Assembly: GCF_001653515.1 (NCBI RefSeq)
Contig: NZ_LYOY01000029.1
Location: 1,178,001 to 1,242,000, forward strand
Direction: 5' to 3'
DNA length: 64,000 bases
DNA from: Streptomyces sp. ERV7
GTDB taxonomy: Bacteria > Actinomycetota > Actinomycetes > Streptomycetales > Streptomycetaceae
Below, one piece after another: positions 40,147-48,453 of this stretch. Position 1 is the stretch's first letter. Each line of letters starts with the position of its first letter. The notes beneath the pieces are model-generated. The model was not told the DNA's origin. It saw nothing but the letters and a program-made list of their open reading frames with translations, and searched no databases. The position numbers and the translations under genes are program-made.

Positions 40147-40338
40147 ATGCTGCCCGCCACGCACCTCACCCTGCACGAGTACCGCGCCGCCGAACTCCGC
40201 GAGGAAGCGGCCGAGTACGCACGCGTACCGCGCCCCGAAAGCCACCGCATACGCACCCGAGTCGGCCTGAGGCTGGTCGAGTGGGGGACGCGTCTCGCCC
40301 AGCCCGCCCCGCCGCGCCACCGCACCCGTATCGCATGA
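40147..40338 (+). CDS. small hypothetical basic protein
   Basis: 63 residues, mostly helical and rich in Arg/Glu (EYRAAELREEAAEYARVP), start with AGGGACC upstream. It overlaps the MFS gene by four bases (ATGA), so it is probably a coupled member of the regulator/exporter operon. No family recognised. Confidence 0.7.
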   Translation: MLPATHLTLHEYRAAELREEAAEYARVPRPESHRIRTRVGLRLVEWGTRLAQPAPPRHRTRIA

Positions 40339-41648
40339 ACGGCTACGGGGGGCACGAGGAAGGAGACCGGCGGAAGAGGACACGCGTGCCCCTGGCCGCC
40401 GTCCTGACGGCCAACACCGTCTCCACCGCGGGCAGTTCACTGACCCTGATCGGCGTTCCCTGGTTCGTCCTGGAGACCACCGGGAGCGCCGGCCGGGCCG
40501 GGGTGGTGGCCTTCTGCGCCACCCTGCCGATCGTCGTGGCCGCGCTGGTCGGGGGGCCGGTCATCGACCGGCTGGGGCGGCGGCGGGTGAGTGTCGCCTC
40601 CGACCTCGTCTGCGCGCTCGCCATCGGGGCCATCCCGCTGCTGCACTTCGCCGGGGCGCTCCACTTCTGGCTGCTGTGCGCGCTGATGGCGCTCGAAGGG
40701 CTGGCCGTCACACCGGGCCGGACCGCCCGTTACGTCCTGGTCCCCGACCTCGCCGAGCGCGCCGGGACCACCCTGGCCCGCGCGGCCAGCCTCTTCGACG
40801 CCGTGCAGCGCGGCGCCAGGATGGCGGGCGCGGCGCTCGCCGGGCTGCTGATCGCGCTGGTCGGCGCCGAGTCCGTACTGCTCCTGGACGCGGCGACGTT
40901 CGCCACCTCCGCGCTCCTCGTCGCCCTCGGCATCCGCGGTATCCGCGCGGCCGAGCCGGTACGGGACGCGGCGCCGGTCTCCCTCACCGGCTACCGGGCC
41001 GAACTCCGCGAGACGTACGCCTTCTTGCTGCGCGCCCGGCTGCTGCTCGCGGTCACCGTGATGGTCATGGTCACCAACGGCCTCGACCAGGGCTGGAACG
41101 CCGTGCTCCTCCCCGTCCACGCCGAGCGCGAACTGGGCGGCGCCACCCAACTCGGGCTGCTCACCGCCTCGTTCGGCGCGGGCGGACTGTTCGGGGCGCT
41201 GCTGTACGGAGCGGTGGGCCACCGGTTCCCCCGGCGCGCGGTGTTCACCACGGCCTTCGTCCTGGCGGGCGCGCCCCGCTTCGTGGTGGCCGCGCTGACC
41301 GGCTCGGCACTGCCGCTGGCGGCCACGATGGCGCTCGGCGGCCTCGCGGGCGGCATGCTCAACCCGATCCTGACGACGGTGACGTACGAACGCGTCCCCC
41401 AGGAGCTGCGCAGCCGTGTGTCCGGCGCGCTCACGGCCGGCTGCGAACTGGCGATGCCGCTGGGCGGCCTGGGCGCGGGCCTGCTGGTCGACGGCATGGG
41501 CGCACAGGGCGCGCTGCTGGTGGTGGGCGCGGTGTATCTGGCGACGACACTGAGCCCGCTGGTGTTCCCGGCGTGGCGGGGGATGGACGAGGAAGTCCCG
41601 GTACAGGGGCCGGAGTCGAAGCGGGAGCCGGTGGGCGCGAGCTGCTGA
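40335..41648 (+). CDS. MFS transporter, paralogue of 5981
   Basis: 437 residues, about 12 TM helices; loop GGPVIDRLGRRRVSVA between TM2 and TM3. The ATG overlaps the small gene stop. Probably exports a substrate controlled by the ArsR protein at 39504. Confidence 0.9.
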   Translation: MNGYGGHEEGDRRKRTRVPLAAVLTANTVSTAGSSLTLIGVPWFVLETTGSAGRAGVVAFCATLPIVVAALVGGPVIDRLGRRRVSVASDLVCALAIGAIPLLHFAGALHFWLLCALMALEGLAVTPGRTARYVLVPDLAERAGTTLARAASLFDAVQRGARMAGAALAGLLIALVGAESVLLLDAATFATSALLVALGIRGIRAAEPVRDAAPVSLTGYRAELRETYAFLLRARLLLAVTVMVMVTNGLDQGWNAVLLPVHAERELGGATQLGLLTASFGAGGLFGALLYGAVGHRFPRRAVFTTAFVLAGAPRFVVAALTGSALPLAATMALGGLAGGMLNPILTTVTYERVPQELRSRVSGALTAGCELAMPLGGLGAGLLVDGMGAQGALLVVGAVYLATTLSPLVFPAWRGMDEEVPVQGPESKREPVGASC

Positions 41649-41664
41649 GCGGCCGGCGCCGCTC

Positions 41665-41735
41665 AGAGCCTGTCTTTGAACCCCGGCCTGCGCACCGGCC
41701 GCCGCTGCGCAGGCGGGGGTTCAAAGACAGGCTCT
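41665..41735. repeat. 20-bp inverted repeat AGAGCCTGTCTTTGAACCCC, terminator-like
   Basis: The arms 41665-41684 and 41716-41735 are exact reverse complements around a 31-base spacer between the convergent MFS and S16 protease genes. The word recurs as a half at 9252-9270. Confidence 0.85.
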
Positions 41736-42523
41736 CAGCAGCCGGGCACGTCCCCGCCCTTGTCCAGGGCCTTCAGGGCGGACACCGCACCCGACAAGGT
41801 GGTGACGGGGATCAGGCGCAGCCCGCTCGGCAGCTCGGCGCGCGCGTCCGAGCACTCGTCCTTCGGCACCAGGAACACGGTCGCCCCGTCCCGCCGCGCG
41901 GCCCGCGTCTTGAGCGAGACGCCGCCGACCGCGCCGACACTGCCGTCCGCGTCGATGGTTCCCGTACCGGCGATCGTGCGCCCGCCGGTGAGCTCGCCGC
42001 CGGAGCCGTTGCCGTCGAGCTTGTCGACGATGCCGAGGGAGAAGAGCAGCCCGGCGCTGGGCCCGCCGACGTCGGCGAGGTTGAGGGTGACCTTGACCTG
42101 CTTCGGGCCGAGGTGGAGGTAGTTCAGGGCGGCCGCGGTGGCGCTGTCCTGCGACTCCTTCATCTCGGCCCGGTTGTGCTCGGTGATCTCCTTGTCGCTG
42201 CCGCCGCTCGGGTAGACCGAGTCGCGGGGCATGACGGCCTGGTCGGTACGGAACCAGGCGCGCACCACGTCCCTGATGCCCACCTCGGCGGACGGCCCGG
42301 TCGCCTCGATGGTCGTCATCCGCAGCTGCCCGGTGGTGTGCCGGGCGGGTCTGCCCTCGATGGTGATCACCGGCGCGCCCTTGTCGTCGCCGAGCACGTT
42401 CGCGGTCAGCCCCGGCTGCGCCACCGAGAACGGCAGCGGTGCGAAGCCGACGACGGCGAGCAGCGCGACGACGGGGGCGGTGCCGATGGCGAGGTTGCGG
42501 AGGCGTGAGTGACGGGGATGCAC
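41735..42523 (-). CDS. Lon-like S16 serine protease (YlbL type, no PDZ)
   Basis: 262 residues. A single N-terminal TM helix (PVVALLAVVGFAPLPFSVA) anchors an S16 protease domain with catalytic Ser156 (GGPSAGLL) and Lys205 (GVSLKTRAARRDGA). YlbL relatives usually have a PDZ domain; the roughly 90 residues here before the protease domain look too short or degenerate for it. Confidence 0.88.
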   Translation of the reverse strand: MHPRHSRLRNLAIGTAPVVALLAVVGFAPLPFSVAQPGLTANVLGDDKGAPVITIEGRPARHTTGQLRMTTIEATGPSAEVGIRDVVRAWFRTDQAVMPRDSVYPSGGSDKEITEHNRAEMKESQDSATAAALNYLHLGPKQVKVTLNLADVGGPSAGLLFSLGIVDKLDGNGSGGELTGGRTIAGTGTIDADGSVGAVGGVSLKTRAARRDGATVFLVPKDECSDARAELPSGLRLIPVTTLSGAVSALKALDKGGDVPGC

Positions 42524-42614
42524 GGACCCAATGTATCGGGGCGTGCCGAGCGACCTGCGGGGGCTCGGCCCCGCAGATCACCGGTCGCGCCCCGCGCGCG
42601 GCACCCGCCCCGGC

Positions 42615-42755
42615 TCACCGCAGCGCGTCCGCCACCTCCCTCGCCGCGTCCACCACCCTCGGACCGACCCGTTCCGGCACCGCGTCCGCGAGCATCACCA
42701 CGCCCACGCTCCCCTCTATCCCCGTCACCCCGACGAGCGGCGCGGCGGCGCCGCT
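42615..42755 (-). pseudogene. C-terminal remnant of an IclR-type regulator
   Basis: 46 residues plus stop read SGAAAPLVGVTGIEGS, VGVVMLADAVPERVGPRVV and DAAREVADALR. This matches, from memory, the end of a Streptomyces IclR-like regulator (usual ending GASGAAAPLLGVTG...). Upstream the frame runs into the inverted copy of the hairpin at 42706, so about 200 N-terminal residues and the start are missing. Confidence 0.6.
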
Positions 42756-42785
42756 CGTCGGGGTGACGGGGATAGAGGGGAGCGT
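42706..42785. repeat. perfect inverted repeat, 38-bp stem and 4-base loop
   Basis: ACGCTCCCCTCTATCCCCGT continues to 42743 and is followed by the loop GGCG (42744-42747) and its exact reverse complement (42748-42785). No mismatch in 38 bp. It falls at the broken end of the IclR remnant and 38 bp before tRNA-Cys. No U-tract, so not a standard terminator. Confidence 0.95.
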
Positions 42786-42822
42786 CCCCCACCCCCTACG
42801 GTCAAGAAAGAAGCCAGCACAC

Positions 42823-42894
42823 GGCCGTGTGCCCGAGTGGCTGAGGGGCTCGCCTGCAAAGCGAGTTACGCCGGTTCGATTCCGGTCACGGCCT
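42823..42894 (+). tRNA. tRNA-Cys(GCA)
   Basis: Acceptor GGCCGTG/CACGGCC, anticodon loop CTGCAAA (anticodon GCA), T-loop TTCGATT, discriminator T as in all tRNA-Cys. No encoded CCA. The 3' half (from 42853) is the attachment repeat of the integrated element, so this gene is restored at the junction. Confidence 0.95.
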
Positions 42895-42895
42895 C
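42853..42895 (+). repeat. attL (43-bp core)
   Basis: Starts CCTGCAAAGCGAGTTACGCC and ends ...CACGGCCTC, identical to 61127-61169. It covers the anticodon arm to the 3' end of tRNA-Cys. Confidence 0.97.
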
Positions 42896-42919
42896 TACCT
42901 GGCCTGACCAGGAAGAATG

Positions 42920-42952
42920 AAAGGGCGGCACCCTGGAAGGGTGCCGCCCTTT
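42920..42952 (+). terminator. terminator downstream of tRNA-Cys, inside the element
   Basis: A 15-bp stem AAAGGGCGGCACCCT with loop GGA and complement ending in CCTTT; perfect pairing. It stops the tRNA transcript from entering the element. Confidence 0.85.
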
Positions 42953-43115
42953 CGATCGTTCGTCTCAGTTCCCGTCTCAATTCGCTCCCCGTGATCATGC
43001 TCGGGTAAGAGGAGAGCCAGAGAGCCTGACAACGAGGCGGACCGTGCTAGCCCACAGCGTTGTCAGTGGCGGGTGGCAGACTCGCAGGATCTAACGTCTC
43101 CGCGACGGAGGGCCC

Positions 43116-43778
43116 GTGCACAACCACCCGCTCCACCGCTCCCTCTTCACCGCGTGCCTCTGCTGTAAGGCTGAGCAAGAGTTCGTCTTCACGTCCAAGA
43201 CAGACCATGTCATCTGTAAGAGCTGCACACGACATCAGGGTGATACAGCGGCGAAGGCAATCCTCCGCGACGCAGACCACGTTGGCCTGTGGCGCTCTGA
43301 ACTCGCCCTCGAACAGGAGAGGCGGAGCCACGAAGCAGCACGGCTCCGTGGCGCTCTTGAAGAGCGCAACGCCGAGATTGCACGGCTACAGACCCTGATT
43401 AGCGATCTACGGGCGACCTTGGCCGAGGGAGTCGAGAAGGCCCCACTCGCCTCAGTGGAGCGGTGGTGGACCAACGCGCAGGTCGCCGAGGCCACACGGA
43501 AGCGCGATCACGCCTATCGATCCAGGGACTACGCCTTTCGGGCGCTGTGGGCAATTAACCGGCTGCATCATCAAGATGAGACCCGTGATGGGTACTGCTC
43601 GTGCCGTCGCCGAGCAGACAGCTGCAAGGAACTTTCCGCGCTGACACCAGAGTTGAGCGCACTCACCCGGTGGGAGAAGAATCAGATCGACAGGATACGG
43701 AGCGGGCAGTCGCACGAACTCCCTGATGAACATCCCGAAGTACTCAAGCGTCGAGCGTATCGCCGAAATCCCTGGTGA
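43116..43778 (+). CDS. AICE hypothetical protein with Cys clusters and a coiled coil
   Basis: 220 residues, GTG start. N-terminal zinc-ribbon-like cysteines (CLCC ... CKSC), a central coiled coil (about 65-105; ERRSHEAARLRGALEERNAE) and a second cluster CSCRRRADSC. Its GC content is lower than its neighbours. Function unknown; it is the leftmost gene of the element, opposite to int. Confidence 0.7.
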   Translation: MHNHPLHRSLFTACLCCKAEQEFVFTSKTDHVICKSCTRHQGDTAAKAILRDADHVGLWRSELALEQERRSHEAARLRGALEERNAEIARLQTLISDLRATLAEGVEKAPLASVERWWTNAQVAEATRKRDHAYRSRDYAFRALWAINRLHHQDETRDGYCSCRRRADSCKELSALTPELSALTRWEKNQIDRIRSGQSHELPDEHPEVLKRRAYRRNPW

Positions 43779-43802
43779 CCACGGCAACCGATCGCAGACG
43801 GG

Positions 43803-43837
43803 CGGACAGGGCAGTCCCGAAGAGACTGCCCTGTCCG
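43803..43837. terminator. bidirectional terminator between the Cys-cluster gene and int
   Basis: A perfect 14-bp stem (CGGACAGGGCAGTC and GACTGCCCTGTCCG) around a seven-base loop, between convergent genes. Confidence 0.85.
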
Positions 43838-43847
43838 ATATTCCTGT

Positions 43848-45128
43848 CTAGTCCACCCGCACGGGCACCCCAGCAAGCCCGCCGTCATCGTCTGGCCGGT
43901 CCGTCTGGGGCTTCCAGATCAGGCCGTCCACCTGCCTCGCGATATCCGTCCGCACGGCGTCGACCATGTGTTGATAGCGGGCGGCCATGGCCGTGGTCGA
44001 CCAGCCCATGAGGCCCATCACCGCCCGTTCGGGGACCCCGAGGATGAGCAGAACCGTGGCGGCCGTGTGGCGCGCATCGTGCAGACGCCCGTCCCGCACC
44101 TTCGCTTCAGCGAGAAGAGCTTTCCACTCGGTCCAGTCCCGGCGGTGCGACGGGCTTCGGCCGTGCTCATCCGGGAAGACCAAGCCGTTCTCCTCCCAGC
44201 GTTTCCCAGCCTCTGTTCGCTCCACATCCTGTGCCTTGAGGTGCGCATGGAGCAGGTCAACGAGCTGTTCGGGGAGGCCGACCGCGCGACGGCCGGCGCG
44301 TGACTTGGTGGTGGACAGTTCCGGGTTGGTTCGTCGCCTCTGCGGGCAGTACCCGGCGGTCTTGCGTCCGCAGGGCTCCGTGCAGCCGTGAGCGTACTGC
44401 GCGCGGTGGCGACTACGGCGGACCACGAGGAACCCACCCTCAAGGTCCACGTCGTCCCATTTCAACCCGAGGACCTCCCCTTGACGCAGTCCGAGGGCGA
44501 GCGCGACGGCCCACCGTGCGGAGTTGCGATGCTGGTCAGCGGCCTTCAGCAGTCGCTGTACCTCTTGCACGCTGTAGGGCTCCACTTCGTACTCCCCCGT
44601 CTTCGGGGCCTTGGCCAACTGAACGGGGTTCTTGCCGAGATGACCGCGCCGTACAGCCTCATTGAGGGCCGTACGGAAGGTTCGGTGCACCTGGTGAGCA
44701 GTCGCGGGCTTGCTGCCGTTGGCCTGCATCTTCGCGTAGAACACCTCAATGTGCTCGGGCTTGAGCCGGTCGAGACGGTGAGCGCCCAAGCCGGGGATGA
44801 GGTGCTTTCGGACCGCAACGCCGTACCCGACCATCGTGTTGTCGTTGACGGCGAGGGGCGCGACGTTCTCAACCCAGTGCGTCAGCCACGCCTTGACCGT
44901 CCACGCCTTGCCGGGCTTCTTCACGGTCTTGGTGTCGCGCTGTTTCTCCAGCTCTCGGACACCGTCCGCCACTTCGGTCTTGGTCTTGCGTTCGACATGG
45001 CGGCGGTCCGGCTTGCCGTCGTCGCGGACGCCGACGGTGACGCGGCCGTGCCATTTGCCGTCCTTGCCGAAGTAGATCGAGCTGCGGCCGTTGGGCTGTC
45101 GGGTGCGCTTCTTCTTGTCCTCTGCCAC
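43848..45128 (-). CDS. int: tyrosine integrase of the AICE
   Basis: 426 residues from a GTG with AGGAG nearby. An arm-binding basic N-terminus, SAM-like core-binding part (about 70-160), and catalytic domain with Arg215 (LGLRQGE), His350/Arg353 (HDARHT), Trp376 (GWSTTA) and Tyr385 (ARYQHM). It recombines attP with tRNA-Cys. A conserved hairpin lies in its leader at 45165. The catalytic tetrad is intact, so it may be active. Confidence 0.95.
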   Translation of the reverse strand: MAEDKKKRTRQPNGRSSIYFGKDGKWHGRVTVGVRDDGKPDRRHVERKTKTEVADGVRELEKQRDTKTVKKPGKAWTVKAWLTHWVENVAPLAVNDNTMVGYGVAVRKHLIPGLGAHRLDRLKPEHIEVFYAKMQANGSKPATAHQVHRTFRTALNEAVRRGHLGKNPVQLAKAPKTGEYEVEPYSVQEVQRLLKAADQHRNSARWAVALALGLRQGEVLGLKWDDVDLEGGFLVVRRSRHRAQYAHGCTEPCGRKTAGYCPQRRRTNPELSTTKSRAGRRAVGLPEQLVDLLHAHLKAQDVERTEAGKRWEENGLVFPDEHGRSPSHRRDWTEWKALLAEAKVRDGRLHDARHTAATVLLILGVPERAVMGLMGWSTTAMAARYQHMVDAVRTDIARQVDGLIWKPQTDRPDDDGGLAGVPVRVD

Positions 45129-45164
45129 AGGCAGACTCCTGTTTCTTGTGTGTCGGGATGGGGG

Positions 45165-45207
45165 CCGGGGCGGCGGGCTGTCCTGTCCGGGAGTGCCGCC
45201 GCCCCGG
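45165..45207 (-). promoter_or_regulatory. AICE leader hairpin, copy 1 (int)
   Basis: Stem CCGGGGCGGCGG/CCGCCGCCCCGG encloses the 19-base loop GCTGTCCTGTCCGGGAGTG (45177-45195, plus-strand text). 36 nt lie between hairpin and int start, including GTCGGGA (45152-45158) and AGGAG. Identical loop in three more copies at 50075, 56148 and 57553. Confidence 0.85.
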
Positions 45208-45213
45208 GCGTCG

Positions 45214-45441
45214 TCAAGCGGCGCGTTGGGCGGTACGGAGACGGGCCGCGTACGCGGCCGGCGCGTCGACCGGGACCCTGCGGAGTCCGCCGACCATGAC
45301 GGACTCCAGTTCGCCAGTGCGGATGAGGGCGAAGCATCTGGTCCGGCCGATGCGGAGGCGGCGGGCGGCCTCTTCGACCTTGAGGAAGACGAGAGTCGGA
45401 TCATCGTCGGTCGGGGTAACGGATATGTCGTGTTCGTCCAA
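45214..45441 (-). CDS. xis: excisionase-type small HTH protein
   Basis: 75 residues. LKVEEAARRLRIGRTRCFALI is a MerR/excisionase-like HTH, followed by VPVDAPAAYAARLR. It lies 85 bp upstream of int on the same strand, the usual xis position; not distinguishable from an alpA-like regulator by sequence alone. Confidence 0.88.
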   Translation of the reverse strand: MDEHDISVTPTDDDPTLVFLKVEEAARRLRIGRTRCFALIRTGELESVMVGGLRRVPVDAPAAYAARLRTAQRAA

Positions 45442-45483
45442 GGCTCACTCCTCCGGTGGGCATGAGTTCATTGGCAGGAGCCG

Positions 45484-45760
45484 CCGCACAAACCGCAAAA
45501 TCCGCAGAAAAGCCAGGAGAGGCCGTTGACCTGCGGTGATGTGGTTCGCGGACGGGGGCGGGCGGTGCTCCGCAGAAACCCGCGTTATTCCGCAAAAATC
45601 AGGGGCGACTGTCGGCCGGTCCCCGTGGGCGGGGTGGCGCTCGGTTTTTTGCGGAATATCGCGGGATTGTGCGACGGGCCCCCTCCCGGGGTCGGCGTGG
45701 GGACCCGTCGCAGGTCAGCGAGGCAGCCGGGCTTTATTGCGGATTTTGCGGTTTGTGCGG
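45484..45760. other. nested inverted repeats, candidate replication origin
   Basis: A 23-bp perfect inverted repeat (45484-45506 and 45738-45760; contains ACAAACCGCAAAATCC) encloses a second one (ATTCCGCAAAAA 45587-45598 and its complement 45646-45657) with the same centre at 45622. CCGCAAA and TTTGCGG words recur. The 342-bp gap has no gene and is AT-rich against the element. It lies between xis and the replication gene, so it is a plausible origin. Confidence 0.6.
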
Positions 45761-45784
45761 GAGGGATTGTGCGGGTCGGCCGCG

Positions 45785-48142
45785 TCACCGGCCGCCGTGG
45801 TGCAGGGACGGGTGGGCCAACAGGCGGGGTGCCGGGGGTCGTCCGCGCTTGCCGGTGCGCTCGGGTTGGTAGGACCGCAGGTATCCGTGGTCTTCCAGGA
45901 GCGCGAGGGCGGGTTCGAGGTCGGCGACGGTGGGCACCTCGCTGCGAGACAGAACCGTGAAGACGTCCCGCCGGCTGACGTCCTCCCATCCGTTGTCCCG
46001 CAGCACGCCCAGGACGCTGCGGGCGCGGGAGAGGACGGGGTCGGCGCCCATGACGTCGAACACGGCGAGGGCATGAGCGGTGTAGTAGCCGCCCAGCTCG
46101 ATGGCCGCACGCATGGTGTCTTCGGTGACCGGGCGGGCGTAGCCGCTGCCGCCGTGTTCGGCGAGGTGCAGCAGCGCGGCCATGCGGGCGGTCGCCCCGG
46201 CGAGCTTTCCGGCCCAGTTGGAGATGTGGCCCAGCGTGCCGCCGCGTGCCTTGAGCTGCGGTTCGATGTGCTCCTGATAGGCGATCAGGGCCGTGTCCGC
46301 CTCCGGGGTGAGCTGGATGACGGCCGGGTCGGTCCACTCCGCCAGGGACAGGGTCAGGTCGATGACCCGGGCGGTGTAGGCGGCGGCCGTCTCTTCCGGC
46401 ACCGGGTCGGTGATGACCTCTCGTTCACCGACCGTGGACACCGGCAGGGAGTACAGGAAGCGGGCCAGCAGTCCGCGCCCCTCGAACCCCTTCACCTTCC
46501 CGATGTCCCGCAGCACGTCCGGCTGCACGGCGAGGCCGATGGTCAGCGCGGGGGCGTCGATGTACTCGCGGCGGGTCTGACGGTTCACCCGCAGCCGGTC
46601 CCCCGCATGTCCCTTCAGGAAGACTTCCATGTTGGGGGCGCCGGAGTAGCGGCCGGCGATGATGTCGAAGATGCCGCCCTCCGCGCTCATCACCGACAGC
46701 CGGCCGCCCTGTTCGGCCATGAGCGAGGTGACCGTCTCGGGTGTCGAGTCGTCCGCCAGCAGCACCGGTTCGGCGGGGACGGTGAGCGTGTCGGCGGTTT
46801 GCGCGAGGCCGACCGCGGTCGCCACGATCTCGTCCCGCTTGTCGCCGTCGGCGGACGCGGCCTTGGCAGCGGCCTTGTCCGCCGCTTCCTTGGCCAGCCT
46901 CGCCGTCAACTCCGCTTCCACGATCACGGGCTTCATGGCTGTCTTGAGCTGCTTCTCCGCCTCATAGAGGGGGTCGGTTAGCAGGGCGAAGACGGCTGAC
47001 TTGCGGTTCGCGGGCGGCAGCGCCACCACGGTGTAGAGGTTGGTGGGCTCACGCCAGTTGCCGCGCACGTGGACCACCGACCGGCCTCCGGCCGCCGTGG
47101 CGAGCACGGCAAGGGCGACCGAACCAGCAAGGTCCACCGGGGTCTGCGTCTCCTCCGCGACGGCCGCCACGAACTCCCCCAACCAGGCGGGGAGGACGTG
47201 GGCGGGGAACGGCGGACGCTCACGCTGGCCGGTGAGGGGGATGGGGTCGTCCCACATGGGCTTGAGCGGCTGCGGCGGGGTGTCGTGCGTGGCGAGTCCG
47301 GCCCACATGTCCGTGCTGTCCACAGGCTGTGTGGGCATGTCTCCTCCTTCGTCGTCGTTCAAGGTGGGTTCGCTGAAGCAGCCGCAGCCGCCCCAGTCCT
47401 CACGGTCGGTGGCGCCACCGGTGATGCGCGAACGCAGTTCCACCAGCGGCAGGGGGTGGGTGATGCCGTCGATCCGCTCGCGCAGGATCGCTACGTCTTT
47501 GCCGAGTTCGGCACGCAGGGCCTGTTCCTGGCGTTCCTCGGCGGCGAACCGGGCGGGGTTGGTCTCATAGAGCAGGGCCCATTGGGCTTGTCCGCCGCGC
47601 ACGCATGCTCCGCCACAGTTGTTGTGCGGGAAGCCCTGCGTGTACAAGCGCGGGCGGCGCAAGCCCATCGCTTCGGCATTGCGCAGCAGGTCTTCCTTGT
47701 CGAGGTACGGCGGCTCACACAGCGGGGCGAGCGCCGTCCAGGGCCGGTATGCCGCCTGAATCGCCGGAAGCCGGTGCGTCTCGCTCCAGTCGATTCCGAC
47801 ATAGACCGCACACACGGCCGGGTCGGTGTGCTCCTCCAGCCACCTGCGACAGGGGATCTGCTTCAGGTACTGGCTGCACGGTGCGATGCGGCTGTTGCCG
47901 ATGATCCGCCGGTCCTGGAAGACCTCCCACGGAGTGCGACCATCGGCAACCTTGACCAGCCGCGCCCCGAGACTGCCCGCCGCGTCGTCCAGGAACCGGT
48001 ACAGGTCCGGGTCTTCAACCTTGGTGTCCGCGAACAGCAACACCACTTCATTGGGCCCGTGTTCGTCGATGACACGCTTGGCCGTGGCCCAGGAACCGAT
48101 ACCCCCGCTCATCATCACCACGTGCCGGATCGGGGCGCTCAT
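45785..48142 (-). CDS. fused PAPS-reductase-like / DUF3987 replication protein
   Basis: One frame of 785 residues. Residues 1-270: adenine nucleotide alpha hydrolase fold with PP-loop SGGIGSWATAKR, ending GGCGCFSEP. From residue 269 (MPTQPVDSTDMWAGL) a DUF3987-type protein of 517 residues follows, with the helical linker ARLAKEAADKAAAKAASADG. Normally these are two genes in AICEs. A strong ribosome site and ATG lie at the joint (47336-47349), so the C-terminal part may also be made alone. It probably serves element replication. Confidence 0.75.
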   Translation of the reverse strand: MSAPIRHVVMMSGGIGSWATAKRVIDEHGPNEVVLLFADTKVEDPDLYRFLDDAAGSLGARLVKVADGRTPWEVFQDRRIIGNSRIAPCSQYLKQIPCRRWLEEHTDPAVCAVYVGIDWSETHRLPAIQAAYRPWTALAPLCEPPYLDKEDLLRNAEAMGLRRPRLYTQGFPHNNCGGACVRGGQAQWALLYETNPARFAAEERQEQALRAELGKDVAILRERIDGITHPLPLVELRSRITGGATDREDWGGCGCFSEPTLNDDEGGDMPTQPVDSTDMWAGLATHDTPPQPLKPMWDDPIPLTGQRERPPFPAHVLPAWLGEFVAAVAEETQTPVDLAGSVALAVLATAAGGRSVVHVRGNWREPTNLYTVVALPPANRKSAVFALLTDPLYEAEKQLKTAMKPVIVEAELTARLAKEAADKAAAKAASADGDKRDEIVATAVGLAQTADTLTVPAEPVLLADDSTPETVTSLMAEQGGRLSVMSAEGGIFDIIAGRYSGAPNMEVFLKGHAGDRLRVNRQTRREYIDAPALTIGLAVQPDVLRDIGKVKGFEGRGLLARFLYSLPVSTVGEREVITDPVPEETAAAYTARVIDLTLSLAEWTDPAVIQLTPEADTALIAYQEHIEPQLKARGGTLGHISNWAGKLAGATARMAALLHLAEHGGSGYARPVTEDTMRAAIELGGYYTAHALAVFDVMGADPVLSRARSVLGVLRDNGWEDVSRRDVFTVLSRSEVPTVADLEPALALLEDHGYLRSYQPERTGKRGRPPAPRLLAHPSLHHGGR
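47336..47349 (-). promoter_or_regulatory. internal ribosome site and ATG at the fusion joint
   Basis: AAGGAGGAG (47341-47349) stands two bases before the in-frame ATG (47338-47336). The same codons encode DEGGD of the fusion, so a separate DUF3987 protein (517 residues) can be translated. Confidence 0.8.
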
Positions 48143-48453
48143 GAGACTGCCCTCTGCTCCGCGACGGTGTGCGGGCAGACGCCGACACGGGCGATCAGCC
48201 TGATGACGGCCGCGCGACCCCGGGCGCGTTCGTGATGCCCGCAGGCACAGAGCCAGTCCGCGACCGGCACGCCCTCGCACTGGATCTGAAGCCCCCGGGC
48301 GATGCCGGTGACGGTGACCGTGTGCGGGTCAGAACCAACGACAGAAAGGACGCCCTTGCGGGCGGCGACCTTCGGTTCACCCACGGCCGACCGTAGCGGG
48401 CACTGTACGGCGCCATGAGGGCCGCACGTGGGGGTTCGGGATGCCTCGTTCAT
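48139..48453 (-). CDS. AICE hypothetical protein, Cys/His rich
   Basis: 104 residues. Coupled by ATGA overlaps to both neighbours (start at 48453 and stop at 48139), so it is real despite its bland composition. Contains CACGHHERARGRAAV and a C-terminal VGVCPH, a possible metal-binding cluster. Function unknown. Confidence 0.7.
   Translation of the reverse strand: MNEASRTPTCGPHGAVQCPLRSAVGEPKVAARKGVLSVVGSDPHTVTVTGIARGLQIQCEGVPVADWLCACGHHERARGRAAVIRLIARVGVCPHTVAEQRAVS

Noticed and set aside
42706..42785. Hairpin read as a simple transcription terminator
   Set aside because: No U-tract, unusually long perfect stem, and it overlaps the IclR remnant.
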